From NCBI GenBank assembly GCA_024762395.1, contig JANTHP010000002.1:1-41211 (forward strand): DNA of 41,211 nucleotides. Direction: 5' to 3'. Shown here one piece after another: positions 16,307 to 25,238 of the stretch. Source of the DNA: Anaerolineae bacterium (lineage in GTDB: Bacteria > Chloroflexota > Anaerolineae > Promineifilales > Promineifilaceae). Numbering within the stretch: the stretch's first letter is position 1; each line of letters starts with the position of its first letter. Under the pieces are notes generated by a model. That model ran no database searches. It worked only from the letters and a program-made list of their open reading frames with translations, and was not told the origin of the DNA. The translations under genes and the position numbers were made by a program.

Positions 16307-18478
16307 ATGAGTGGGAATGAAGCACGATTAAAAGCAGTATCGGCCGTCGTCAACTATAAACCGATTACAGAACCGCTGAACTTTGCCGAAACATCGGCCA
16401 GCGAGATATTCGCGGTAAACGTTTTCAACGGCAAGGCAATGAAGCAGCGATTGCCCAAATCAGTATACAAATCAGTCCAAAAAACCATCAAGCAAGGCAA
16501 GAAACTGGATACAACAACGGCCGATGCTGTTGCCTCCGCCATGAAAGATTGGGCCATCGAAAAAGGGGCTACCCATTACGCCCATGTTTTCTACCCACTT
16601 ACCGGCGCAACGGCCGAAAAACACGACAGCTTTCTCTCCCCGTCCGGTGATGGGGAAGCTATCGCCGAATTTAGCGGCGAGCAGCTCATTCAGGGCGAAC
16701 CGGATGGCTCCAGCTTTCCCACTGGCGGCATACGCCCCACCTTTGAAGCGCGTGGATACACTGCCTGGGATGTAACCAGCCCCGCCTACATCCTGGAAAA
16801 CCCCAACGGCACAACCCTGTGTATCCCCACTGCCTTCGTCTCCTGGACGGGCGAGGCGCTGGACAAGAAAACACCGGTGCTGCGCTCAATGAAAGCGTTA
16901 AATGAACAAGCGCAGCGCATTCTCAAACTATTTGGACATGACGATGGCGCTATTGTCACGTCAACGGCCGGCGCTGAACAAGAGTATTTTCTGATAGACC
17001 AGAACTTTTACCTGGCACGCCCTGATTTGCTCACAGCCGGGCGCACACTTTTTGGAACCAAACCGCCCAAAGGGCAAGAATTTGACGACCATTATTTCGG
17101 CGCCATCCCAGAGCGGGTGCTGGCTTGCATGTTGGAGACAGAACGGGAACTGTTCAAATTGGGCGTGCCGGTAAAGACTCGTCACAACGAAGTGGCCCCC
17201 AGCCAATACGAAATGGCTCCCGTGCATGAAAACGCCAACGTAGCCACAGACCATCAACAGATCATCATGTTGACACTGAAGCGCGTAGCCGCCAAGTACG
17301 GTCTGGCCTGTCTGACGCATGAAAAACCATTCCTCGGCGTAAATGGCTCCGGCAAGCATGTTAACTACTCATTTGGCAACGAAACATTGGGCAACCTGAT
17401 TGATCCGGGCGATACGCCGCATGAAAATTTGCGTTTCCTGGTGTTTACGGCCGCTGTGATTCGCGCGGTAGACAAATATGCGCCGCTTTTGCGCGCCGTC
17501 ATCGCTTCCGCCAGCAATGATCACCGGTTGGGCGCCAATGAAGCGCCGCCGGCCATCATCTCTATTTTCCTGGGCGAGCAGTTGACGGATGTGTTTGAAC
17601 AAATCAAAACAGGAAAAGCGACATCATCCAAGCAGCAGGGATACCTGGAAATTGGCGTAGATACGCTGCCGCCCTTGCACCGCCACTCCGGCGACCGTAA
17701 CCGTACCAGTCCATTTGCTTTTACAGGCAACAAGTTTGAATTCCGGGCTGTCGGGTCTAATCAATCCATCGCCTCGCCGCTGACGACGTTGAATACGATT
17801 ATTGCCGAATCGCTGGATTATATTGCGACGAAGCTGGAAGCCTCCGACAGCGATTTTGGCGATGCAGTGCAGACTTTGTTACGGGAGATTGTGACGGAAC
17901 ACGGCCGTATTATTTTCAATGGCGACGGCTACTCCGAAGCATGGCATAAAGAGGCTGAGTTTGAACGGGGACTGCCCAATCTACGCACATCAGCGCAAGC
18001 GCTGCCGGTTTTGAACAGCCCGGATAGCATAGCGCTGTTCGGCAAATACAACGTTCTGTCCGCACGGGAAGCCGCCAGCCGCGCCGAGGTCAAACTAGAG
18101 CAGTACGTAATGGCCATTCAGGTGGAAGCGCGTTTGACGCTTAAAATGGGCCGAACGATGATTTATCCGGCCGCCCTTCGCTACCAAAGCGAACTGGCCG
18201 GCGCGGCCGCCCATCTGAAAACGGCCGGAATAGAACCTGACACAACCGCATTGGACAAAGTCACAGCCAGCGCCAATGCGCTGCAAGAAAGCCTGGACAG
18301 ATTGGACGCGCTGCTCACCCATGAGGCCGACGACCTGGAAGCGGAAGCGTCGTACATGTGCGATACTGTTTTACCGGCGATGGCGACGGTCCGCACCCAT
18401 GCCGACGCGCTGGAAAAGATTGTCGCCGACGACTTGTGGCCGCTGCCGACGTACCAGGAAATGTTGTTCATTAAATAA
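16307..18478 (+). CDS. glnN: Glutamine synthetase, type III
   Basis: 723 aa; [96 protein letters not shown] family. Confidence 0.95.
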   Translation: MSGNEARLKAVSAVVNYKPITEPLNFAETSASEIFAVNVFNGKAMKQRLPKSVYKSVQKTIKQGKKLDTTTADAVASAMKDWAIEKGATHYAHVFYPLTGATAEKHDSFLSPSGDGEAIAEFSGEQLIQGEPDGSSFPTGGIRPTFEARGYTAWDVTSPAYILENPNGTTLCIPTAFVSWTGEALDKKTPVLRSMKALNEQAQRILKLFGHDDGAIVTSTAGAEQEYFLIDQNFYLARPDLLTAGRTLFGTKPPKGQEFDDHYFGAIPERVLACMLETERELFKLGVPVKTRHNEVAPSQYEMAPVHENANVATDHQQIIMLTLKRVAAKYGLACLTHEKPFLGVNGSGKHVNYSFGNETLGNLIDPGDTPHENLRFLVFTAAVIRAVDKYAPLLRAVIASASNDHRLGANEAPPAIISIFLGEQLTDVFEQIKTGKATSSKQQGYLEIGVDTLPPLHRHSGDRNRTSPFAFTGNKFEFRAVGSNQSIASPLTTLNTIIAESLDYIATKLEASDSDFGDAVQTLLREIVTEHGRIIFNGDGYSEAWHKEAEFERGLPNLRTSAQALPVLNSPDSIALFGKYNVLSAREAASRAEVKLEQYVMAIQVEARLTLKMGRTMIYPAALRYQSELAGAAAHLKTAGIEPDTTALDKVTASANALQESLDRLDALLTHEADDLEAEASYMCDTVLPAMATVRTHADALEKIVADDLWPLPTYQEMLFIK

Positions 18479-18479
18479 A

Positions 18480-18552
18480 CCGTGAAACGTAAGGCGTGAA
18501 ACGTGATTGACAACGTACTGTTGTTTCGCGTTTCACGTTTTACGTTTCGCTC
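18480..18552. repeat. CGTGAAA-type heptamer array with inverted arms
   Basis: cgtgaaacgtaaggcgtgaaacgtg ... cgcgtttcacgttttacgtttcg immediately after the glnN stop. Confidence 0.8.
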
Positions 18553-18582
18553 CGCATGTAACATCTCAATAAATCGTGGACA

Positions 18583-18646
18583 AGAGTTGACAAATTTCAC
18601 CAACGCCTCGTTTTACACGAGTACCACAGGAAAATTTGTCAACTCT
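18583..18646. repeat. Perfect 15-bp inverted repeat with nested small hairpin
   Basis: agagttgacaaattt (18583-18597) / aaatttgtcaactct (18632-18646); inner ctcg-ttttaca-cgag. Confidence 0.8.
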
Positions 18647-18704
18647 CCCCTGGAATATCGTGTCAAAATTGGGTTTCCGACAAAATTATGCCAAAATAGC
18701 CGAC

Positions 18705-19889
18705 ATGGCTTTGACGGACACAACTCGCCCGCAGGCGCTGACAGCGCTGCGCCAAATGGCGCGGGCGTTGAGCGCTGCCTGGGACCTGGACTCGGCGCTG
18801 GATTTGATTGCGCGTAAAACGACTGAGGTGATGCGCGTAGATTCTTGCACCATCTATTTGCTTGACCCGGATGGAGAGGCGCTGCGGCTGCGGGCGTCTA
18901 CGGGCCTGGCGCGGCGGGCGATTGGACGGGCGGTTTTGCGCGTGGGTGAGGGGATGACGGGATACGCAGCGCAGGTCAACCGGCCGATTTTTGCACGGAA
19001 CGCTCAAAGTCATCCCCGGTTTAAGTGGCTGGATGAGGCGGAGGAGACGCCGTTTCAGTCGCTGCTGGCGATTGCAATGCAGATTGACGGCGAACCGATT
19101 GGGGCGTTGAATGTGCAAACGCTGACGCTGCACGATTTTAGCGATGAGGAGATTGAGATTTTGTCGCTGATTGGGGATTTGGCGGCGGGGGCGTTGGTTA
19201 AGGCGCGTTTGCATGACCAGCAAAAGAGCCAAATTGCGGAAATGGAGCAGTTGGCGCGGGAAAATGAACGGTTGATGACGAATACGGCCGTTATCCGCGA
19301 AATGCACCATCGTATCAAAAATAATCTGCAAACCGTCGCCATGCTCATGCAACTGCAAATTCCTGACGCTGACGCGCTGGACACGCGCGAGGTACTGGAA
19401 TCAAACATCCACCGCATCCGCAGCATTGCCGCCGTGCATGAAGTTTTGTCGGAGAAAGGGTTCCGGCTGGTAGATGTGAAGGATGTGCTGGAACGGATTA
19501 CGCGGACGACAGCCGCAGCGATGACGCTGCCGCAGCAAACGATTGGGATTGAGTTGTACGGCGAATCACTGCCGCTGCCCAGCCGGGAAGCGACGGCGCT
19601 GGCTTTGGTTGTGAACGAGTTGGTGCAGAATGGATTGGATCATGCGTTCGCGGGGCGGGCAAACGGCCGTATCGAAATCTCACTAGGCCGATCAGCCAAA
19701 GAGTATATCGTTTTGGTACGCGATAACGGGGCGGGCCTGGCTGCCGACGCTCAGCATGGGCTGGGGCTGGAGATTGTTCACACGCTGGTGAAGGATGATT
19801 TACACGGCCGTATCAACTTCAACCGCCCCGCCCACGGCGGCACAGAAGTCAGCATCCGCATCCCGCGCAAGGCGGAAACAAGCCAATAA
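18705..19889 (+). CDS. GAF-domain sensor histidine kinase of HisKA_2 (HWE-like) type; likely start MALTDTTRP
   Basis: GAF text (LDSALDLIARKTTEVMRVDSCTIYLLDPDGEALRLRASTG); REMHHRIKNNLQTVAMLMQLQ (HisKA_2 H-box); VNELVQNGLDHAF...VRDNGAGL HATPase. Confidence 0.9.
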   Translation: MALTDTTRPQALTALRQMARALSAAWDLDSALDLIARKTTEVMRVDSCTIYLLDPDGEALRLRASTGLARRAIGRAVLRVGEGMTGYAAQVNRPIFARNAQSHPRFKWLDEAEETPFQSLLAIAMQIDGEPIGALNVQTLTLHDFSDEEIEILSLIGDLAAGALVKARLHDQQKSQIAEMEQLARENERLMTNTAVIREMHHRIKNNLQTVAMLMQLQIPDADALDTREVLESNIHRIRSIAAVHEVLSEKGFRLVDVKDVLERITRTTAAAMTLPQQTIGIELYGESLPLPSREATALALVVNELVQNGLDHAFAGRANGRIEISLGRSAKEYIVLVRDNGAGLAADAQHGLGLEIVHTLVKDDLHGRINFNRPAHGGTEVSIRIPRKAETSQ

Positions 19890-19918
19890 GAAGGAGGCTT
19901 GCGGTTACTAAGTCCCAG

Positions 19919-19956
19919 AGGTGCGACGCACTTGTAAACAACAGTGCGTCGCACCT
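19919..19956. terminator. Perfect 14-bp hairpin between convergent genes; bidirectional terminator or repeat element
   Basis: aggtgcgacgcact-tgtaaacaac-agtgcgtcgcacct. Confidence 0.6.
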
Positions 19957-19969
19957 TAGTAGTCACCGG

Positions 19970-22900
19970 TTATCTTATAATTACCGGCAGGTAAATCGAA
20001 TAAGGAGGCCCTGTGTCTACGATGGTCATAACGGCTTGAGACGGCGTTCCTAATGTCGCACCACCGGTCGGGTTGCTCAATGCCAGGTTAACCGTTTCGT
20101 CGCCTTCCACCAAAATATCGTTGATGATGGTAATGGTAAAGGTTTTGCTGGTTTCGCCATCGGCAAAGTCAAGCGTCCCCGATACGGCCGTGTAATCTTC
20201 GCCCGCAACAGCTGTACCATCGCTGGTCGCATAATCCACACTGACGGCTCCAAAAGAACCGTTGACGCGCGTTACCGTAATTGTCGCGGTGATAACATCT
20301 TCCTGCACGGTCAATGCAGCCGATGCAAACTGGAGTTGACCGTATGCAGCCAGGTTATCAATGAAGCAAGTAGCAGAACCATCTGCAATAGTCGCCCCTT
20401 GTGCATTGCTCAGTAAAAGCTGGAATTCTTCCTGCGGTTCGGTCAATGTGTCGTCCAATATCTGAATGGCAATGTTTTGCTGCATCACACCGGGTGTAAA
20501 TGTCAGCGTGCCGCTGGCGGCGATGTAATCTTGTCCGGCAACGGCCGTGCCGTCAGACGTGGCATAATCTACAGTAACAGTTATGGCGCTGGGCGTTGAA
20601 AGCGTTACTGTAAACACGCCGGTACTTCCTTCAATAACAGTAATATCGCCAATAGAAAGGGCGGCCGTCTCGTTATCGTCAATCGTACCCACACCTTGCG
20701 CGTCGTTGAACGTGGCGTTAACAGCATTGCTTAATAAAAGCTGGAAGTTTTCCTGGGGTTCGGCTATGCCATCATCCACTGTCTGAATTGTAATGTTTTG
20801 CAGGGTCACGCCCGGCGTAAACGTGAGCGTGCCGCTGGCAGTAATGTAGTCTGATCCGGCAACGGCCGTACCGTCAGCGGTGGCGTAATCTACGGTAACA
20901 GTTAGTGCGCTGGGCACGGAAAGCGTCACTGTAAACACACCGCTGCCTCCTTCAATCATATCGGCGTCACTCACAGATAGGCCGGTAGAATCATTGTCGT
21001 TAATGGCTCCTACACCCTGTGCGTCATCAAGCGCAGCATTGACGGCGTTGCTCAACAGAAGTTGGAAATTCTCCTGAAGTTCAGGCAACACATCATCTAT
21101 TGTCTGAATGGCGACGACTTGCAGCGTTATGCCCGGCGTAAACGTTAATGTGCCGCTGGCGGCGATGTAGTCTGACCCGGCAACGGCCGTACCGTCAACC
21201 GTGGCGTAATCTACGGTAACAGTCAGTGCGCTGGGCGTTGAAAGCGTCACTGTAAAATCGCCAGTATCCCCTTCAAGAATGGTAATATCATCAACAGAGA
21301 GGGCGGCCGTGTCATCATCAGTGATGGTTCCCACACCCTGCGCGTCGTTGATCGCGGCATTGACGGCATTGCTCAACAGAAGTTGGAAATTCTCCTGCGG
21401 TTCGTCAATGACATCTTGCACGGTTTGAACAGCGATGGTTTGCTGGGTCACACCCGGCGTAAACGTTAATGTGCCGCTGGCGACGATGTAGTCTGACCCG
21501 GCAACGGCCGTGCCGTCAGCCGTGGCATAATCTACGGTAACGGTCATGGCGCTGGGTATTGAAAGTGTCACCGTAAACACATCGCTGCTTCCTTCGATCG
21601 CGTCCGCATCGCTAACCGAAAGGGCGGCGACATCGTTATCTATGATTGTCCCCACACCCTGCGCGTCATTGAGCGTGGCATTCACAGCGTTGCTCAATAA
21701 AAGCTGGAAATTCTCCTGCGGTTCGTCTACGGCATCCTGCACAGTTTGAACAGTAATGTTTTGCTGGGTCACACCCGGCGTAAACGTCAGCGTCCCGCTG
21801 GCGGCGATATAGTCTAATCCGGCTAAGGCCGTACCGTCAGCGGTGGCGTAATCTACCGTAACAGTCAATGCGCTGGGCGTTGAAAGCGTCACTGTAAACA
21901 TACTGCTGCTTCCCTCAACCGCAGCCGCATCGCTAACCGAGAGGGTGGCAGCATCGTTATCGTTGATAATCCCTACGCCCAGCGCGTCATCAAGCGCGGC
22001 ATTAACAGCATTGCTCAACAAGAGTTGGAAATTCTCCTGCGGTTCGGCGATGACATCTTCCACTGTTTGAACGGTAATGTTTTGCTGCATTATGCCCGGC
22101 GCAAACGTTACCGTGCCGCTGGCAGCGGTATAATCCAGTCCGGCAACGGCCGTACCGTCAGCGGTGGCGTAATCTACCGTAACCGTCATGGCGCTGGGCA
22201 CAGAAAGCGTCACCGTAAACACGCCGCTGCTCCCTTCAATCGCGGCGGCATCGCTAACTGAGAGGGCGGCGGTGTCGTTATCCACAATGTCGCCTACCGC
22301 CTGGCCGTCTGCGATATCCGCGCCTTGTACATTGCTTAAATTGACAAAAAAGTCTTCATCGGATTCATCCACCACATCGCCAAGAACAGGAACATTAACC
22401 GTTCTCTGGCTCTCGCCAGGGGCAAAGGTGAACGCGCCGCTAACGGCCGTGTAATCGCTGCCTGCTATGGCGGTGCCGTTAACGGTCGTGTAGGTAACGG
22501 TTACAGGATGTGTCACTGTGGGGGAGAGGGTAACGACAAAAGCGGCTGTCACTGACCCGCTATCTCCTTCTGTAACGGCCGTGTCGGCAATACTAACTTG
22601 TACGCTAAGTTCATAAGCGCCAATATCGCAAGTTGCAGTACCGTCTCCATCGCCGTCTAGGGGGCGCGTTACGCCGCGCTGATCGCTGCCGGCACAAGTA
22701 GCATTATTGCCGGCGTCAATCGCAGGACTGCCGGCCCCCAAAGCGTGAGTCTGGGTTAGCCCGCCATTATCGGCCAGCGGGGCCAGCAAAGGGTCGGCCT
22801 GCACGGCAAAACCGCCGCATGTCACGCCTGGGAATTCTAAATTGTTGCCGTTATCTGTAATAGTTCCCTGGCAGTTGGCCGCGCCATTGCCGGATACAAT

Positions 22901-23935
22901 CGTGTTTTCAAGTGTGATGGTACCGCTGCTGTTGTAAATGCCCTCGCCAGCGCCGGCCGTATTATTTGTGATGGTGCTGTTGGAAACGGCCGTTGTCCCA
23001 CCAGCCGTATAAATACCGCCGCCATTACCCGTTGTACCATTGCCGCTAATAGTTGAGTTCGTAATGCTCAACGTCCCCCCATTGGAAAGGCCGCCGCCAT
23101 CGCCAGCGCTAAGATTGCCAGAAAAAACGCTGTTTTCTATTACGACAAAGCCGGAATTAACATGAAGAGCGCCGCCTCGGCTGCTAACGCTGTTATCAGA
23201 AAAAGTCGTATTTGTAATGGTGGTTAATGCGACCGTCGCTCTAACCAAACCACCGCCCCAACTGCTCTGATTGCCTGAAATCGTGCAGTTAGTCAGCGTT
23301 GATGTTCCTACAGTTTCCAAACCGCCGCCACGATGTCCGGCTAAATTATTCAACAAATCAACATTCGTCAAATTCAAAGCGCCGCTGCTTTCATGATAAA
23401 TACCACCACCAAAGTTGCCGCTCCCAAATCCATCGCCTATCGTGCCAATTTGTCCGTTTTGAATGGTTAGATCATTCATGGTCACATCAATTGAACCATG
23501 CGTGTGTATCACACGGTCTGTGACCACGGCCCCGTTACCATCAATAATCGTTACCCCGGCGCCGGCGCCATTAATGATAATGGCATCAGTGATATCCAAA
23601 TCGCCCGTTGCATTACCATCTTCGCCAATGCCGGTAAGCGCTAACGTATACGTACCGGCAGGCAGGGTAATGGTGTCAACGCCAGGATCGCCCACAGCGC
23701 AATCCCCGCCGGTGGTATCCCCGGTGGCAGAATTCGCATTCATAATGGCTTCGCGTAAGGTACAATTCCCATCCCCCGCGATCAAATTATCGCTGAAGCT
23801 GTTGACTGTAATGGTTGCCGCATAGGTTACAAATGCCGGCTGCAAGCTAAAAAACAATACTATCAACAAAATGATTGTGGCGAACTTTGATAAATGACTC
23901 CCTATGCTGTGAAAAGAAACGTTATTTTTTTTCAT
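19970..23935 (-). CDS. Secreted CSLREA-type / right-handed beta-helix protein with about 8 Calx-beta domains
   Basis: Signal peptide; [29 protein letters not shown] (CSLREA-like); beta-helix text ([24 protein letters not shown]); repeated [40 protein letters not shown] (Calx-beta). Confidence 0.9.
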   Translation of the reverse strand: MKKNNVSFHSIGSHLSKFATIILLIVLFFSLQPAFVTYAATITVNSFSDNLIAGDGNCTLREAIMNANSATGDTTGGDCAVGDPGVDTITLPAGTYTLALTGIGEDGNATGDLDITDAIIINGAGAGVTIIDGNGAVVTDRVIHTHGSIDVTMNDLTIQNGQIGTIGDGFGSGNFGGGIYHESSGALNLTNVDLLNNLAGHRGGGLETVGTSTLTNCTISGNQSSWGGGLVRATVALTTITNTTFSDNSVSSRGGALHVNSGFVVIENSVFSGNLSAGDGGGLSNGGTLSITNSTISGNGTTGNGGGIYTAGGTTAVSNSTITNNTAGAGEGIYNSSGTITLENTIVSGNGAANCQGTITDNGNNLEFPGVTCGGFAVQADPLLAPLADNGGLTQTHALGAGSPAIDAGNNATCAGSDQRGVTRPLDGDGDGTATCDIGAYELSVQVSIADTAVTEGDSGSVTAAFVVTLSPTVTHPVTVTYTTVNGTAIAGSDYTAVSGAFTFAPGESQRTVNVPVLGDVVDESDEDFFVNLSNVQGADIADGQAVGDIVDNDTAALSVSDAAAIEGSSGVFTVTLSVPSAMTVTVDYATADGTAVAGLDYTAASGTVTFAPGIMQQNITVQTVEDVIAEPQENFQLLLSNAVNAALDDALGVGIINDNDAATLSVSDAAAVEGSSSMFTVTLSTPSALTVTVDYATADGTALAGLDYIAASGTLTFTPGVTQQNITVQTVQDAVDEPQENFQLLLSNAVNATLNDAQGVGTIIDNDVAALSVSDADAIEGSSDVFTVTLSIPSAMTVTVDYATADGTAVAGSDYIVASGTLTFTPGVTQQTIAVQTVQDVIDEPQENFQLLLSNAVNAAINDAQGVGTITDDDTAALSVDDITILEGDTGDFTVTLSTPSALTVTVDYATVDGTAVAGSDYIAASGTLTFTPGITLQVVAIQTIDDVLPELQENFQLLLSNAVNAALDDAQGVGAINDNDSTGLSVSDADMIEGGSGVFTVTLSVPSALTVTVDYATADGTAVAGSDYITASGTLTFTPGVTLQNITIQTVDDGIAEPQENFQLLLSNAVNATFNDAQGVGTIDDNETAALSIGDITVIEGSTGVFTVTLSTPSAITVTVDYATSDGTAVAGQDYIAASGTLTFTPGVMQQNIAIQILDDTLTEPQEEFQLLLSNAQGATIADGSATCFIDNLAAYGQLQFASAALTVQEDVITATITVTRVNGSFGAVSVDYATSDGTAVAGEDYTAVSGTLDFADGETSKTFTITIINDILVEGDETVNLALSNPTGGATLGTPSQAVMTIVDTGPPYSIYLPVIIR
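20350..22290 (-). repeat. Intragenic tandem repeat, 321-bp (107-aa) unit, about 6 copies
   Basis: Equivalent positions of the GTAVAG codons at 20541, 20862, 21183, 21504, (21825, degenerate) and 22146, spaced by exactly 321 bp or a multiple. Confidence 0.85.
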
Positions 23936-24038
23936 GTCACTTCCCCTGTATATGTATTCTTGAAATGCGCCAACTCAACCGTCAGTTTTTAGCGTATCCA
24001 AGCACAATTTACAATACGTTAATCATAGGTAACCGCGC

Positions 24039-24103
24039 AGGTGACAGTCACTTTTCCCAGAGGCGCTGGTCACAACTTGCTGCATTTTAAGTGACTGTCA
24101 CCT
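24039..24103. repeat. Perfect 15-bp inverted repeat element upstream of the Calx-beta gene
   Basis: aggtgacagtcactt (24039-24053) / aagtgactgtcacct (24089-24103). Confidence 0.8.
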
Positions 24104-24201
24104 CTGAGGCTAAGTAGTTACAATCATAGTTTGCTACTAGATCATTACACAATACCTTTCGATGTAAAATAACTGAGTCTTTCGGATTTCACGGGGTTTA
24201 T

Positions 24202-24257
24202 CGTGAAACGTGAAACGTGAGTTTTTTCTGGTCGCGCATCACGTTTCACGTTTCACG
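24202..24257. repeat. Perfect 19-bp inverted repeat built from CGTGAAA heptamers
   Basis: cgtgaaacgtgaaacgtga ... tcacgtttcacgtttcacg. Confidence 0.85.
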
Positions 24258-24477
24258 CCGCGATTACCCCCGAGTTCCCAAAGAACCTTCAGGATTTTGC
24301 CCACTCCTGTCTTTTGAGATAGAACAGTATCCAAACAAACAGCATGAAGGATATTGAATGCCTCTACTTCAAGAACAATTGGCGCTTTTTACGGAGGATG
24401 GCAACGGGCGAGGATATTTTACAATCCAAACCCGCATTCCTGCCTGATGAAAAAGTTTTTTAGGAGTGATTGTTTGA

Positions 24478-25029
24478 ATGCAGGTTTTGATTGCTGACGA
24501 TGAATCTATTATTCGAATGGGGTTGAAGGCAATGCTGCGGGAGATGGGGCATGAGGTGATAACGGCCGTAAACGGCCGTGAAGCCCTCCGCATGGCCCGG
24601 CAACACCAACCCGACCTTGCCATCCTGGACATCAAAATGCCCTACACCGACGGCCTGCAAGCCGCCAAAACCATCAGCCGCACCCGCCCCATCCCCATCC
24701 TGCTCCTCACCGCCTTCAGCGAAGACGATCTCATCGAAAAAGCAACCGATTTACCCATTCACGGCTACCTGATCAAGCCCATCAAGCCCGAAGAACTCAG
24801 CGCCGCCATCGCCGTCGCCCGCAAACGCTTCGCCGAAAGCCAACAATTAGCCGCCCGAACCACCAAACTGGAAACCACGCTGGAAGAGCGCAAACTCATC
24901 GAGCGCGCCAAAGGCAAACTAATGGAAACCGGCCTGACCGAAGCCGCAGCCTACCGCGCCCTGCAAACTTACGCCCGCCAAAACCAGCAAACCATCGCCC
25001 AAGTCGCTCGCGCTTTGTTGAAAAAATAA
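24478..25029 (+). CDS. Response regulator with receiver and C-terminal ANTAR RNA-binding domain
   Basis: MQVLIADDESIIRMGLKAMLREMGHEVITAVNGREALRMARQHQPDLAILDIKMPYTDGL...; LEERKLIERAKGKLMETGLTEAAAYRALQTYARQNQQTIAQVARALL (ANTAR). Confidence 0.9.
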   Translation: MQVLIADDESIIRMGLKAMLREMGHEVITAVNGREALRMARQHQPDLAILDIKMPYTDGLQAAKTISRTRPIPILLLTAFSEDDLIEKATDLPIHGYLIKPIKPEELSAAIAVARKRFAESQQLAARTTKLETTLEERKLIERAKGKLMETGLTEAAAYRALQTYARQNQQTIAQVARALLKK

Positions 25030-25132
25030 GTAACTATACAGCGCTACCGAGAAGATTTGTCAAATTTTTTAGCATGACCAAGCGTTTACCAGGCAAAATT
25101 TGATAAATCTAAGGGTACATCTGAATAGTTAC
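25030..25132. mobile_element. MITE-like element, about 103 bp with terminal inverted repeats
   Basis: Left gtaactatacagcgctaccgagaagatttgtcaaattttt; right-end reverse complement gtaactattcagatgtacccttagatttatcaaattttgcc; related copy at 6670-6724. Confidence 0.75.
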
Positions 25133-25140
25133 AAAAATAA

Positions 25141-25166
25141 AGCCTGTGAATTTCATTCACAGGCTG
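25141..25166. terminator. Hairpin terminator between convergent response regulator and ClpC-like genes
   Basis: agcctgtgaatttcattcacaggct followed by gataaaaaag. Confidence 0.65.
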
Positions 25167-25238
25167 ATAAAAAAGTAGCTGAAGCGCACTAGCAGGCAGC
25201 CTTTGAACACGCTTGAGCCTGTTTTGTGCGCCGGCGGC

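Noticed and set aside
16961-17359. 132-aa antisense ORF in glnN
   Set aside because: Shadow ORF within a strongly conserved gene; no RBS or family recognised.
18663-19358. 231-aa antisense ORF in the GAF kinase gene
   Set aside because: Gln/Arg-rich shadow ORF opposite a confident kinase CDS.
20350-22290. Regularly spaced repeats resembling a CRISPR array
   Set aside because: Period is 321 bp, the repeats are coding (Calx-beta, 107 aa) and there are no short unique spacers.
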